A DNA stretch of 64,000 bases, taken from Vombatus ursinus (lineage: Eukaryota > Chordata > Mammalia > Diprotodontia > Vombatidae). Under the pieces are notes generated by a model that was not told the origin of the DNA, ran no database searches, and saw nothing but the letters and a program-made list of their open reading frames with translations. The DNA lies in assembly GCF_900497805.2 (NCBI RefSeq), contig NW_020954636.1, forward strand, positions 3,095,363 to 3,159,362. Reading direction: 5' to 3'. Below, piece after piece: positions 42,236 through 53,579 of the stretch (position 1 is the first letter of the stretch; each line of letters opens with the position of its first letter). The position numbers and the translations under genes are program-made.

Positions 42236-42300
42236 AGAAGAAACTTGTGGACATGTTTTCTCAAAAAGAAAATGTATAGTTTTGTGAGAAATAACCTATT

Positions 42301-42943
42301 TGTGATGACTGTCAGACCTCCAGGAAGAATTAGGGAGTTAGCGGGGCTAGCTGCCACCATCCACTGCTTCCCTGGTTGCAAGCCTTACTGAGGTGGCTCC
42401 TCCACCTGCTGTCACACTCTCACAAGTAAAGACTCCACACAATAGAGTGTAAGGAGGAAGGCATTTATTAGGATTCTCAGGAGAAGGGGGTGCTCTATGG
42501 TGCTCTACTCACAGGAGCAAGCACGCTATACAGGAGCAAGAACAGACTTTCTATAATGGTGAGGTAGTCCTACTGCTCCAATCGGAATCTGGATTGGTCT
42601 AGATTTTATCAGGTTACAACTCCTTTTTATACATCCCTAACATGTATGTTTCATGCCCCCACCCCATGAGCCTCATTGAGCAAGTGCAGTATTAGGGGGA
42701 TTGTGACGGGAGGATGACCCCTTGAGCTTGAGCTGTTTGTCATGTCTCGGCTCTTTTAATTCTTTGTTGGCCAAGATGTGTGCAAACATTGTGTTTGCCA
42801 AACAAGATATGTTTATCTATGAGCACATTCTTCTATCCACCTGGGACTTTACCTTTTCTTAAGATAAGAACATCTGTGTAAGCAAAACAGCTTAGTTTAC
42901 AAAATTCTGACCTCTCTAGGGTGAACATGTATTATTTTCTGCA
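42301..42943 (-). mobile_element. Solo LTR, family B (about 643 bp)
   Basis: In minus orientation: starts TGCAGAAAATAATACATG, has TATAAAAAG (plus 42621-42634 region), AATAAATGCCTTCC as polyadenylation signal, and ends in GTCTGACAGTCATCACA. TG...CA termini and the promoter-to-poly(A) order fit an LTR. No adjoining internal region. No second copy in the window and no clear target-site duplication. Confidence 0.7.
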
Positions 42944-43002
42944 GCTATCCTAACTAACTAATTTTATTCTCTGAATTTTTTAAAGGCAAGAACTTTTATG
43001 TA

Positions 43003-43213
43003 GAGTGGTTCTTAACCTGGGGTCCATAGACAGATTTCAAATAATCTGTGAACTTGGATGGGGAAAAAATTCCATCTCTATTTTCACTTACTTCTGATAT
43101 CCTTTGCAATCCTATGTATTTTACTAATTTAAAATATTGTGCTGAGAAGGGTCCAAAAGACTTCACCAAACTGCCAAAGGGGTCCATGATACAAGAAAGG
43201 TAAAGAATTACTG
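43003..43213 (+). mobile_element. Non-autonomous hAT element (MER-type)
   Basis: AGTGGTTCTTAACCTGGGGTC at the start and GGTAAAGAATTACTG at the end form imperfect terminal inverted repeats. Inside are TCCATCTCTATTTTCACTTA, GCTGAGAAGGGTCC and CCAAACTGCCAAAGGGGTCC. Relative of 32790-32945. Confidence 0.75.
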
Positions 43214-43374
43214 TCTTAGAGGAAGTGAGGGCAAAATGTGAAGAAAGCATTCAGACTTTTTATTTAAAATGATTTGTTCTGGGATGAACTTCGAATAATA
43301 ACTGGAAGCTTTGTAAAATGAGACAACTTGTAAACTAAAGTTTTTGCTAGGAAGTTGCTAATGGCAATTCAACT

Positions 43375-43442
43375 CATCTCATGTGAGATATTTGTAAAGT
43401 ACTTAGTACAATGCCTGCCATACAGTGGGTGCTTAATAAATC
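43375..43442 (+). mobile_element. L2/MIR terminal fragment
   Basis: AAGTACTTAGTACAATGCCTG and GGGTGCTTAATAAATCC. Confidence 0.6.
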
Positions 43443-43699
43443 CTTATTCCCTTCTCTTCCCTTTTAATTGATGTGTCACCTAGTTAACTGGTTTTGATTG
43501 GATCCCTATCCATTCACACAATGTATCTCTAACTCGAGTATTATTCGAGGGGTCTATGTGAAAAGGGGGACCTAGGTGCTAGAGTTAAAGCCATCCGCAG
43601 GAAGTAAAAGCTGCAGGACTCTAACTGGGGAAAATGAAGAACTAGGTTATTTTACATAAGCTTGATCAAATCTAGTATGTGTGAAAAGGATCTTTCAAA

Positions 43700-43882
43700 G
43701 AATCATAGATTTCAAGATGGAAGGATCCTTAGAGTTCATCTATTCTACTTCCATCATCCAAAGATGAGGAAAATGGAGCCCAGAGGTGTTACATAACTTG
43801 TTTATGGTTGCATGGATAGAGTTAATGCCAGTATTTAAACACAGCTTCTCTGATTTCTAAATTCAGTACTCTTTCTATTCTA
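43700..43882 (-). mobile_element. MIR SINE
   Basis: AATCATAGATTTCAAGATGG, GATCCTTAGAGTTCATC, AAAGATGAGGAAAATGG and TTCAGTACTCTTTCTATTC, reversed. Confidence 0.75.
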
Positions 43883-43916
43883 AAAAAGCTTTCTTTCTTT
43901 AAATCTGTAAATGTTT

Positions 43917-43988
43917 GATAGATAGAAGGGCAGACGGACAGACAGACAGCTAACTAGCTAGCTAGATAGGTACATAGATAGATAGATG
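43917..43988. repeat. (GATA)n/(GACA)n repeat
   Basis: GATAGATA, GACAGACA and CTAGCTAG tetramer units over about 70 bp. Confidence 0.93.
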
Positions 43989-44175
43989 AAGCATTTATTA
44001 GGAGCTTACTCTGTGCCAGATACTATATTGAGTGCTGGAGATGCAAATACAAACAATTCTTACCCTTAAGGAGCTCACGTTGTCATGCATGAAGACTGTA
44101 CATAAATTGGAACTGGAAAGAGTAGAGAAAAGGGGAGAAATTACCTGAGTATGGACAAAGCAGCTAGGTAGGTGG
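43985..44175 (-). mobile_element. L2 3' end
   Basis: GCATTTATTAGGAGCTTACTC, GTGCCAGATACTATATTG, AGTGCTGGAGATGCAAATAC and CTTAAGGAGCTCACGTTG, reversed. Confidence 0.8.
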
Positions 44176-44450
44176 TGAAGTCTGTGTAATGACTTGAGGT
44201 ATGGGTGAAATGAGCGTGGCTGGGGCTCCTCTTGCAATGGTGGTCCAAGCAAGGGAGTAATCAATCAAGAGAGGGGCCTGCAGGGTAGCAGTTTCTTTAT
44301 ATGGTCAACAATCTGCTGGCCTGTCAGTCATGTGCTTGTGAAAGCCAGAAAAAGGACAAATAGTAACGTTTGAGAATTAATAAGCAAGGTTTTCATTAAA
44401 ATGTGGAATTTTTAATGGTGTATTGGTTGTTTTTAATAAGTTATATTCTA

Positions 44451-44599
44451 GGGGTGGCTAGATAGTGCAGTGGATAGAGCACCAGCCCTAGATTCAGGAG
44501 GACCTGAGTTCAAATCCAGCCTCAGACACATAACACTTACTAGCTGTGTGACCCTGGGCAAGTCACTTAATCCCATTGCCTAACCAAAAAAAAAAATAA
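44451..44599 (+). mobile_element. WSINE1-like SINE with 13-bp target-site duplication
   Basis: GGGGTGGCTAGATAGTGCAG, GTGGATAGAGCACC, GAGTTCAAATCCAGCC, CTAGCTGTGTGACCCTGGGC, then CCATTGCCTAACC and an A-rich tail. AAGTTATATTCTA is repeated exactly at 44438-44450 and 44600-44612. Low divergence, so relatively young. Confidence 0.95.
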
Positions 44600-44678
44600 A
44601 AGTTATATTCTAAGGGGGGAAACAAACTTTTTTTTTTTTAAAGTTTTAAGCCTAATGTAACAGTAAATGTCATGATAT

Positions 44679-45214
44679 TGTTGAGGTTTAGAGTTGGGAG
44701 AGCTGATGCAGGTGTGAAAGAATTCACTTAGACCTGCCCTGTAGCCATTGGGAGCTTTATTTTGTCAAAGCTTCACAGGCCTGAGGTTAGCAAGGAGCTA
44801 ACCAAAGGGCATCGATATAGGAAAAGACCCGGGCTTATATAGACAGAAAACTATACAGCCTGTAGGAAGATGATATATTTTTAGAGTTTCATATGGGAGC
44901 TAGAGATTAGGGACAGGATACGAACAAACAAGATGAGTAAGATGGTTGACAAGATGAGGGAAAATTGTTGTGACACAGGATGAGGAAGATGACTGACAGG
45001 ATAAGGAACACAGGGTAGGGGAGACAAAGGTAATCCTTTTGGTACAAGTTGTATGATACTACAAGATGAGGGGAAAAGGACTTGAGAAGTTCTCAAGTTC
45101 CATGATCTCAAGGTACAGGATGGCTACAGAATGAGCCTCAAACCCCCTCAGGGGCTTGGGAAAGTAACCCTTAATATTATTTTTAATCTTAAGGCACTCT
45201 TTGCCCCCACATCA
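44679..45214 (-). mobile_element. Solo LTR, family C (536 bp)
   Basis: In minus orientation: TGATGTGGGGGCAAAGAG at the start, a TATATAAG-type box (plus 44834-44841), AATAAAGCTCCC as poly(A) signal (plus 44757-44762 region), and CTAAACCTCAACA at the end. ATAT on both sides (44675-44678, 45215-45218) is a candidate 4-bp target-site duplication. The CCTCAACA end resembles family A, so the two may share a superfamily. No internal region adjoins. Confidence 0.82.
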
Positions 45215-45562
45215 ATATGAAATAATTATCTTTTTACATGTTAAATGGGATAATGAATATGAAACATTATGCCAAGTTTGAAGCTACATACATTTGAGCA
45301 ATTATTATTTACATTGGTGGTGGGGATTTTTTTTTTAAATTGAGGAATTTTTGTCCATGGGGAGAAGGATGAGTGGAATCAATCTTAGGACACAGAAAGT
45401 TATATATTTTGAGTCATTTTGGGAAGAGAAATGCAAAAGTTTCAAATTATTTCACATTATTTTAAAATTAAGAATAGGGAAAATAAAGCTTATTAAAAGC
45501 CACAAAGAATAAATGGTATAATTTAGTTTTATATTATAGCAAATAAAAGATATCTGATGGAT
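45215..45562. other. Unassigned AT-rich sequence
   Basis: No landmark recognised. Confidence 0.4.
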
Positions 45563-45630
45563 ATAGAGGGAGAGGGAGAAGAAGAGGAAGGGGGGAGAGA
45601 GAGAGAGAGAAAGAGAGAGACTGAAAGAGG
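45563..45630. repeat. GA-rich simple repeat
   Basis: GAGA/GGGAGA/GAAGAG units. The Ser/Leu-rich minus frame is spurious. Confidence 0.92.
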
Positions 45631-45954
45631 AAGAAAGAGGCCCCAGATGTCTCACTTTTCCCATATCCCTCTTTCCCTTCATCTCTAGGTAGTCCTACCA
45701 TGATATGATATTTTGTTTACTGTTTGTTATAATTGATAAAGTCTTATTTTCCTTATCCTTAATTTAAAAAGTAAAGAAGTTGAACCTTCTATATTTCTCT
45801 TAAAAAAAGAAAAAAACAGATTGTTATTTTTCATAAGTGGGCTGCTCATATTTAATATATGATATAATATGCTCATAATAATAATATGTTCATATTTTCC
45901 TTCATCCTTTATATAAAATAGACTACCTACCCTTTTTTTAAAGATAAATGATCA

Positions 45955-46060
45955 AAAGTTTCTCTAAGGCAAGGACTGTGTTTTATGCTTCCACAGCAGG
46001 ACATTGCATTGCCTTGTACTAATAGGAGTTTAATAAATATTTGTTGAATAAATTGAAAAC
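45955..46060 (+). mobile_element. L2 3' end
   Basis: CTCTAAGGCAAGGACTGTG, TTGCCTTGTACTAATAGG, GTTTAATAAATATTTGTTGAA. Confidence 0.75.
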
Positions 46061-46229
46061 CTAGCAATGTATTGAAGACAGGAAGGAGATAAACCTGGGA
46101 ATAGTGGATTAAAAGCTTACTTCAGCTAGAAGCATCTATTATTTATTAACTGTCACTAAAAAAAAAAAAAAACAACCAACCAACCAAAGAAAAAACCTGA
46201 CAGTACATCTATGCAAATATTAGTATTTT

Positions 46230-46492
46230 AATTAATAAATAATAATAATAGTATTTATATAGTACCAACATGTACTAGGCACTCTGCTAAGCACTTTGTA
46301 ATTATTATCTTATCTGATCCTCACCACTACTCTGGGGAATAGGTGCTATTATTATCCCTATTTTATAGATGAGGAAACTGAGATCAAATGACTTGCCCAA
46401 GGTCATATAGCTAAGTGCCCAAGGCCAGATTTGAAGTGAAGTCTTCCTCACTTCAGGCCTAACTCCTTCTATCCTTTGTACCTCCCAACCGC
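46230..46492 (-). mobile_element. MON1 CORE-SINE
   Basis: AATAATAATAGTATTTATATAG, TCTGCTAAGCACTTTG, TATCTGATCCTCACCAC, GGTGCTATTATTATCCC, GATGAGGAAACTGAG and GACTTGCCCAAGGTCATATAG, reversed, full length. Confidence 0.88.
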
Positions 46493-46802
46493 CTAATTAA
46501 TGACAAGGGCCACAAAGTATGCCAAACATAAACATGGGGTAAAAACACTCATCTGCCATAAATATGCTAAATTTTGGCATTGACTTATAAGGGTTTAATA
46601 GGCTCTGTGTCTGCCTACTTTCTCTTTTTGGGAGGAAGGTAAGAAGTCAGGCAAATTGTCTGCATTGGGCTGCAAGCAAATGCATAAATAATGCAAGGGC
46701 TATCTGGTAGATAAGAAAGTCAGTCTTATTTGGAGGAACTCCACTTAATTTTAAAAATTTCTTTATCCTAGTATCTCACAGCTTGATCATTCACATCACT
46801 CC

Positions 46803-47018
46803 CTAGCCTTGGCTCTGAGAGATGTTTGGCTGTTCCCCGGAATCAAATTGACACTTGAAAAACTTTCCTCCACTGGTATTATTTAAAAGCATGTGCTTTG
46901 GGTCATGAAGTGAGGTAATTCTAGAGAAGTACTGGAAATTCTGAACAGGGATGCCATCATTGAGATGAATGCATACCCTCTGAAGAGGACCACTCTCTCT
47001 GAAGGGCTCACCACTCAC
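46803..47018 (-). other. Unexplained open frame, 71 codons
   Basis: The frame starts MSGEPFRESGPLQRVC and continues with mixed, non-repetitive composition (HLNDGIPVQNF, GGKFFKCQFDSG) to a stop at its 3' end. The phase stays open about 60 bases upstream of this Met. It overlaps no recognised repeat, which makes it unlike the other small frames here. No family was recognised and the candidate acceptor upstream lacks a pyrimidine tract. Chance frame, old retrocopy fragment and exon are all possible. Confidence 0.25.
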
Positions 47019-47162
47019 AATGATATAAACTGCATTATTTTTGTTTAAAATCTTGTTTTCATCTACACCACATATTCAACCTTTTGTCTGGCTTCTGTAG
47101 ATATAAGGATGACAGGTCAACAGATTATCATTAAAACATGGAAAGTACATTTAACAAGTTTT

Positions 47163-47222
47163 CATAATAATAGTAATAATAGTAAGAGCTGGCCATTTGT
47201 TTGGTGCTTTTGGGTTTGCAAT
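47163..47222 (-). mobile_element. MON1/MIR 3' fragment
   Basis: TAATAATAGTAAGAGC, TTGTTTGGTGCTTTTGGG and TTTGCAATGATTTC, the terminal part only. Confidence 0.5.
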
Positions 47223-47603
47223 GATTTCTGGCATAGACAGAAATGTCAGATACCAGGGACATAAGAATATCTGGGTCAAAATATATGAAGAAAATTTCTA
47301 TTAGCTTTGTCAGGTTTCAGAAGTTTATTATTCTTTTTTACCTTTTTGATGAAAACTGTTAAAAAATAAATAAACCTAAAAAACAAATCTAAGCTGGTAG
47401 AAAATCAAAACCAAGAACTTGAAAAAAGCCAGCATTTTTAAGAAGAGTAAGATTGCTTAAGATTTTTCATCTGCTAGGGCTTGCTAAACAAGTATTTCAT
47501 TCATTTCCTGATTTTCTTTAAAAATGCTAATTACCGATTTAATCCAAGACCTGGATCAGAATCTTTTGGGAGAGATATATCAAATTGATGGTCTCTATTT
47601 TTG

Positions 47604-47655
47604 TGGTGGCACCTAGGTGGTGCAGTGGATAGAGCACCAGGCCTGGGGACAGGGG
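47604..47655 (+). mobile_element. tRNA-headed SINE, 5' fragment
   Basis: CACCTAGGTGGTGCAGTGG then ATAGAGCACCAGGCCTGGG, after which homology is lost. A 3'-truncated head is unusual for a SINE, where 5' truncation is the norm; a deletion is likely. Confidence 0.8.
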
Positions 47656-48011
47656 AAGGAATTTTTGAAGCATACAGTATTTTATGGGTAAAGCAGGCCT
47701 AGCTAGAATGCCAAAGTATAGGACTTTGAACAAATAACAGACATTCCTTAAATACTCTAAAAGCGCATCCTAGAACATGGCAGAGGCATGTAGAAAGGAA
47801 GATGAGCAAAAACTAGTTTTTGTCCAGTGCCTTGGTGACCAAAAACTGCCCCATAAACCATCAAAATCATCTCTTATTCTATCTTGGTACACATACCTTG
47901 TGAGTTGACAATGCCAGATCCATTAAGAAGACCACTGGGAAAGAGTTGGGAAATAGTATACAGAAGATTACTTTAGTATTTCAGCCAATATGTGAAGACA
48001 TTTTTGGAGCT
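47656..48011. other. Unassigned sequence
   Basis: No landmark recognised. Confidence 0.4.
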
Positions 48012-48115
48012 CAGTCAGTAACATTTATTGACCAATACTGAGTCGTGTATTAAAAGATGCTGGATATTACAAAGGAAGCATTCAGTCTCTGCCTGTAGGA
48101 GCATACAGCAGAACA
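48012..48115 (-). mobile_element. L2 3' fragment
   Basis: GTAACATTTATTGACCAATAC, GATGCTGGATATTACAAAGG, TCTGCCTGTAGGAGC, reversed and diverged. Confidence 0.55.
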
Positions 48116-48283
48116 AGTGAGTATATATGAGATGGCCAAGAATAAACAAAACTCCTGGAACAGGCCCACAATCAGCATTTATTACAATCTACTCTGGGTA
48201 CATCATGTAATCAATTACATCTCCAAAAAGATATATACCCACATACTGAGATATTTTAATTTAATTCAGTCATTATTCATTAA

Positions 48284-48510
48284 GTAGGCAGCTTGTTGGT
48301 ATAGTGGATGGAGTGCCAGGCCTGAAGTCAGGAAGACTCATCCTGAGTTCAAATCTGGCATCAGATACTTACTAGCTGTGAGACTGTGGGCAAATCACTT
48401 AACCCTGTTTGCCTTAGTTTCTTCATCTATAAAATGAGCTGGAAATGGCAAACCGCTCTAGTATCTTTGCCCAAATGGGGTCATGCAGAGCCTAATACAA
48501 TTGAAAATTC
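48284..48510 (+). mobile_element. MAR1 SINE
   Basis: GTAGGCAGCTTGTTGGTATAG, GAGTTCAAATCTGG, TTCTTCATCTATAAAATGAGC, AATGGCAAACCGCTC, CAAATGGGGTCATGCAGAG and CAATTGAAAA. The RTE-like end is kept but lightly deleted. Confidence 0.88.
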
Positions 48511-49134
48511 ACTAATTAAGCATTCTACATTTGCAGAATACTTTTCTATGCACGGAGAAGATACACATGTTAGACAATACACAATTCTGGACTTGTTATA
48601 ATTTTCAGCTTTGTTTTTTGCAGTGGGTTGGAATACTTGCACTAAGTAGGATTAATTCTCATATTCTGCTGCAATTGGTAGATTGTAACACATGTTGTTG
48701 TTCTCTATTTCCTATTTTAAGTGTTCTCTGTTTGGTGATTAACACTTAATCATTATTTCTGGGTGATATAGAGGTGACAGCATGTATTCAAGATTACTCA
48801 CAGAGTCTATGTCCAGCTTTTAAGACTTGACTTAATGATTGGATTAAGTGTCTCAATGCAAATACTGAGTTTTCTTTCCTTCCTAAAAAAACAAAAACAA
48901 AAACAATAAAAATACATGAATTTCATTCAGCAGTCTATTTGAATATAAATGTTTTGTGCTCAATGGAGGAAATATAATAAGGGAAAGTGTAGTTATATAT
49001 ACATTATGGGTAATAGCTGGTGGGCCTAGATAATGTTAAATATTCAATATAAACCAGAATGCAAGTACATTTCCTTCAGGTGGGAAGATTCTAATTTACT
49101 GGATCAAACATGAACTCCAAGGTGCATTTATGTC

Positions 49135-49136
<2 letters not shown>
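48511..49136. other. Unassigned sequence
   Basis: No landmark recognised. AT-rich. Confidence 0.4.

Positions 49137-49182
<46 letters not shown>
49137..49182. repeat. (GT)n microsatellite
   Basis: About 23 uninterrupted units. Confidence 0.97.
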
Positions 49183-49185
<3 letters not shown>

Positions 49186-50666
49186 AGTTTACAATGCACA
49201 TTAGATAGCTCCTTAGGGCAATTTGGCCCCAAATAGGAAAGACTGGAATTATGATACCGGAATTTAGATGACATTGCTGATGAGAGAAATGTAACAAGGT
49301 AGAAACCTATTTTGCATTCCTACATACACAATGGAGTTGGATATGTGGAGAGTACAAGATCAGAAACTGATATGAATTAAAGTAATACAAGTCCTAATTC
49401 TGTGCTAGGGAAATAGTATTCATTTTTTTTCTAGCCAAAATAAGGTGGAATTCTTTAAATTAAGAAGACTGTGACATAACTTTTCTGGATTGAAAAAAGA
49501 GAATGTCTTTGAAATATGCAATCTGATTCTTCCTTCAAATTACTCACCTTCCCACATTAAAAAGCTAATTTAAAAAAAAAATCTAATCCCCTTGTCCAAG
49601 CTTACTGAATATTGCCTCAGGCACTTGGATCATGTACAATTCTTCCATTAGGTTAAAACTGCTAAATTATTACTTTTGAATTCATTCATGAACTCAATTT
49701 CTTAATGTGTTTTATTTACTTTCATATTCTCTATGGTTTTGAATTTTCAAGGTCATTCCCTCCCATTCATTTGTATGGGAGTACGAGTCTCGTACAGTGA
49801 TCTGAGAATCTTTGGGAAGTGCTGATACTCAGACAGCCCTTGAAAATTTGGTGGAAGGGTTGTCTCTACATTGATGTTGATTGGGTGCAGGTTAGCAATA
49901 GAAAATTAAGCAAGAAATCATAAGTAATTTCTCATCACAAGTTAGAGTGAGGCTTCAGACAGAAAGGCTGTTCTTGGTGAGTAGGAAGTATAGGTTAAGA
50001 AATGGACTTACCCCCTGATTAACAGCAGGTAGCTGCAGGTAGCTCTACATTTCAAAGAATTTGGCACCTGGGGCAAAGAACATCATTCTGGAGAGGTAGC
50101 CCTTTTTGGCCAAGGCTCAACAAAACAATTTCAATTTCCCCTATGCTCCCTTTCCTTTATTATTATAGGAGAAACTCTCATTTTTTTTCCTCCTTAGTTT
50201 GATTAAAGATGCCTCTGGGCTTTCAGTTAAAGGATTGGTGGCACAGCTTACTCCTTCCCTTATGGAATCAAAATAAACCCAGCTAATGATTTTAGCTGAA
50301 ATTCGTAATCTTGTACACAGTGGACACATGCCTGACAGCAACAGTAAAGCACCATCAAACATTCACCATGTGAGGCCAAAAGAGAAACACCTATATGTTG
50401 GGCAAGTACTGCACATCATGTAAGACCAAAGAGGGATTGGTCTAACAGGAGCAGAGGGATGATATTAATGGAAGACGTCAATGATGCCAAAGCACCAGAA
50501 GCAGAAATTACTCCCTTTCCCATGTGTGCCTAGCCTCCTGGTTTCCTTATATATGTGCCTTCCACGATCTTTACACTTATTTCCCTCCACAGAACTCAGG
50601 CCATGTATATTCCCTATGAATGAGACCTTTCATGAACATTTTCTCTCTGTATTCACTCTTCCCATT
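49183..50666. other. Long stretch without recognised repeat or gene
   Basis: About 1.5 kb of single-copy-looking DNA. A 73-codon minus frame (50141-50362) and a plus frame (50481-50669) have no motif. The last 120 bp are pyrimidine-rich and could be old L2, not assigned. Confidence 0.45.
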
Positions 50667-51199
50667 TGATGAGGATGGAATCTGGACCCCCAAAAGGAAA
50701 AACCCTGGACTTTCCCACATGACCAAATCTCTGGCTTTCAACTAAGACTATAATCCTATCAACCAGCCTTTCATTATCTCCTAGGCCCAATCTACCTCCA
50801 GATGGCGCCTGGCCATTTCCCACTCTTATTCCTATCTAGACTCCATTCTCCCTTGGCCACATGGTCCAAATCCCAGGCATTTTGTTACTCTAGCTCACTG
50901 GCCACCCCCATCCAGACCTTCCTTAGACCCCCTCCTCCAGTCACTCCAAACTACTTGGCCACTTCTAGATCCCTCCCACAGTCTTTCTGTATGTAAGGTC
51001 CACCTTGTCTCCATTAAGGTTCTCAGATTCTTATAATCTAGCCAATAGCACAGTAATGTTCAGATTCCGTAAGAATCTGGCCAATATGGTGGATGTTCTA
51101 ATAAACCTTGTCTTTGGCTGAAAGAAGGCTTGGTCAAATTCTTTTGGTCAGGACCCGTGTTTTGTGATTTTGGGGTCCCACAACATCTAAACCTCAACA
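50667..51199 (+). mobile_element. Solo LTR, family A (533 bp), sense copy
   Basis: TGATGAGGATGGAATCTGG to ACCTCAACA. Shared with 19548-20089: AACCCTGGACTTTCCCACATG, TCTAGATCCCTCCCA, CTTTCTGTATGTAAG, GTCTCCATTAAGGTTC, GGATGTTCTAATAAACC and TTGTCTTTGGCTGAAAGAAGG. The 26-bp array of the other copy is reduced here. Opposite orientation to 19548-20089; no internal region adjoins. Two plus-strand frames within it are incidental. Confidence 0.9.
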
Positions 51200-51399
51200 C
51201 CACTGATGGCAAGTACATATGGGAAAAGAGTGCCTCAGGTTTATGGAGAAAAATATTCTATCACTATGTCTTTACTATGATATTTCATTAAATGCCTTTG
51301 CTTTGAATTAATTGCAGTCTCTGTATAATTAGGTAAGTAAACTTATGGTGGGGGCTCATGAACAAGGCTTTTTGAGTGGATGTAGATTCTTAGGTATCT

Positions 51400-51585
51400 T
51401 AAATCTGGCTTGTCATTGACTGAGGAATCTATATGTGAATTGGGGTATGTCTCTTGGTGCCATACCTCAGTGTCAAATTTGGGATAATAATATTTACACC
51501 CATTGGCTACTTAATAGGGTTGTTGTGAGGAAAGCACTTCATGCACCATGAAGCATTATGTAAATGTGAGCTGTTATTTCTCTAT
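51400..51585 (+). mobile_element. MIR/MON1 SINE, diverged
   Basis: TTGGGATAATAATATTTACAC, AATAGGGTTGTTGTGAGG and AAGCATTATGTAAATGTGAGC. Confidence 0.65.
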
Positions 51586-51636
51586 TGTAGTCTATTGTCC
51601 TCTACTGCTTCATGATATAAATCTCAGCTTAAGTTC

Positions 51637-51843
51637 TTAGATTCATAGAATCTGATCCCTAGAAAGAACCTTGGAGATTCTCTAGTTCATTTCTTTCACT
51701 TAACAGATGAAAAAATGGAAACCAAGAGAGGTTTAATGGCCAGCCCAATATCATGTAACTAGTTAGTGGCAAATCTTAGAATATAGCCCAGATCTGTTGA
51801 CTGCTAGAATAATGATCTTTTCCATTGTGCTATAACTGCCCTT
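51637..51843 (-). mobile_element. MIR SINE
   Basis: ATTCATAGAATCTGATCCC, ACCTTGGAGATTCTCTAG, AGATGAAAAAATGG, TCATGTAACTAGTTAGTGGC and CCATTGTGCTATAACTGCC, reversed. Confidence 0.75.
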
Positions 51844-52557
51844 TCTTCAAATTTTAGGTTAAGTTTATTGGATTTTTTTTTACTGTATTAACTTCTCTTA
51901 TCTTCAGAAAAATTCAGAATCCAAATTATTCAAAACTTTCCTATAATTTTAGATATACAATAATTGGAAGGCAAATTGCTGCAGCTATGTTCCTTTTAGG
52001 AAATAGATTCACTTTTAATGGTAGTGGTTTCTGAAATATCGTGTGCAGTGGGAATCTCTTTTAAAAAGGTCAAAAATCTTTGGGATTTACTAAATCAATG
52101 CTGTCTATTCAAGGATGAACTAGCACTAGCCTATTCATGACAGAAGATGGACACATTTATAAAGAAATAGGATATGTTTCTAGTAAAGTGGTGACACATT
52201 TTAATTCTACCTAGGACTGGATACAGGAGTGCTACACTTTAACAGACCAAGGGATAAAGTGTTGTTTTAAGAACTTTGAGAACTGAAAAATTCAGACTCT
52301 GAGTAGCAAGATACAAATGGAAAAATAAGTTTCACCAAGGAGTGGATTAAAAACCCAATTCTGATTCAACGAAAGCATTTTTACCTTTTTTAGACTCTGA
52401 AAGTTAAGCATATAATTTTGTAACATAAGGTAAACATTTTCAAATAGTCAGTAGTACGGATTTGACAGCTTGATTGCCAAAACAGACTTTTCATAACAAT
52501 TCAAATGGCTCAGATCTATTAGTGTCAGTGGACTGAACTTTCAGATCTCTAGTTTTC
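51844..52557. other. Unassigned AT-rich sequence
   Basis: No landmark recognised. Confidence 0.4.
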
Positions 52558-52797
52558 TACAATAATAATAGTTTGCCTTTATGTAATGCTTTAAAGTTTG
52601 CAAAGTGTTTTATTCATATATTCTTATTTGAGCCTTACAATACCATATGTAGGAGGTATTCTAGGTATTAGCATTCTTTTTTAATCTATTAAGAAACTGA
52701 GACCCAGAGAGGCTAACTGCCTTACCTGTGGTCAAATAGCACTCCATAGAGATGGGGAGGTCTTCCTGACTCATAGTCAATTACTTTATCCACTAAT
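52558..52797 (-). mobile_element. MON1 CORE-SINE
   Basis: AATAATAATAGTTTGCC, AATGCTTTAAAGTTTGC, AAAGTGTTTTATTCATAT, AAGAAACTGAGACCCAGAG, GTCTTCCTGACTCATAG, reversed. Confidence 0.85.
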
Positions 52798-53519
52798 GAA
52801 TTCTGCCCTTCACATAGTGTGTTTTACATTTTTATAGTTTAAAAATGTTGGTATAAGTCAATAATTAAAAGTGGTCAAAATAAGTTTCGTTTTTACATGT
52901 TCTGTGTATTTTCACTTTCACTAACATCCAATGTGAGGTGACATTTGCCCTTCAATGGCTTTACCAGAAAAGCAGAAGTTATGACAATTCTAGTCCCAGA
53001 TGACTATTATCTGAGGGCCAGGCCATCTAGTTTGGAGAGGCTCAGTTCTAGGATTAGATACAAGGGGGTGAATTTTTTTTCCCACATAAACTGATCAAGA
53101 ATGTTGCTAGGTTGTGGAAGGACTGTGATGAAGCTCAGTTGATGAAGTAACCATGCTGATGGTCTTATTCCTTTAAATGATGATAAAGAATAGCTCTTCA
53201 TTAGGGGTCTACTTGATTGGTGTTGTGGCAACTCTGGATTCTTGAAGGCAATCCCAATAAAACACAGCACTGGGAAGTCTACTAAGCTGGAAAGTCTTCA
53301 AGTATGGGCTTCTAAATAGTCTATAGGTGTATAATCTAGGACTAGCCTAGTTAAGTTCATAAAGGGTCATCACTAGGTTGGCTACAGGGCAGTAAATGTC
53401 TGCCCTCCCCAAGTGGAAAAAGATTACCTAAAGAAGAATTTTAATTTCTCTTAGTCAAGGGACTATCTGCACCAATAAAGACTATTGATATTTTGAAGTA
53501 TTTTTATTTTTGAATGTAT
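52798..53519. other. Unassigned sequence
   Basis: An 87-codon minus frame (53007-53270) lacks any recognised motif. No repeat recognised. Confidence 0.4.
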
Positions 53520-53578
53520 AAGAAGGAAGGGAGCAAAGGAGGAATAAAGAAAGAAAAGAAAGGAAAGAAGGAAGGATG
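53520..53578. repeat. (GGAA)n-rich tract
   Basis: Irregular GAAGGAAGG units at the A-rich end of the following L2. Confidence 0.88.
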
Positions 53579-53579
53579 A

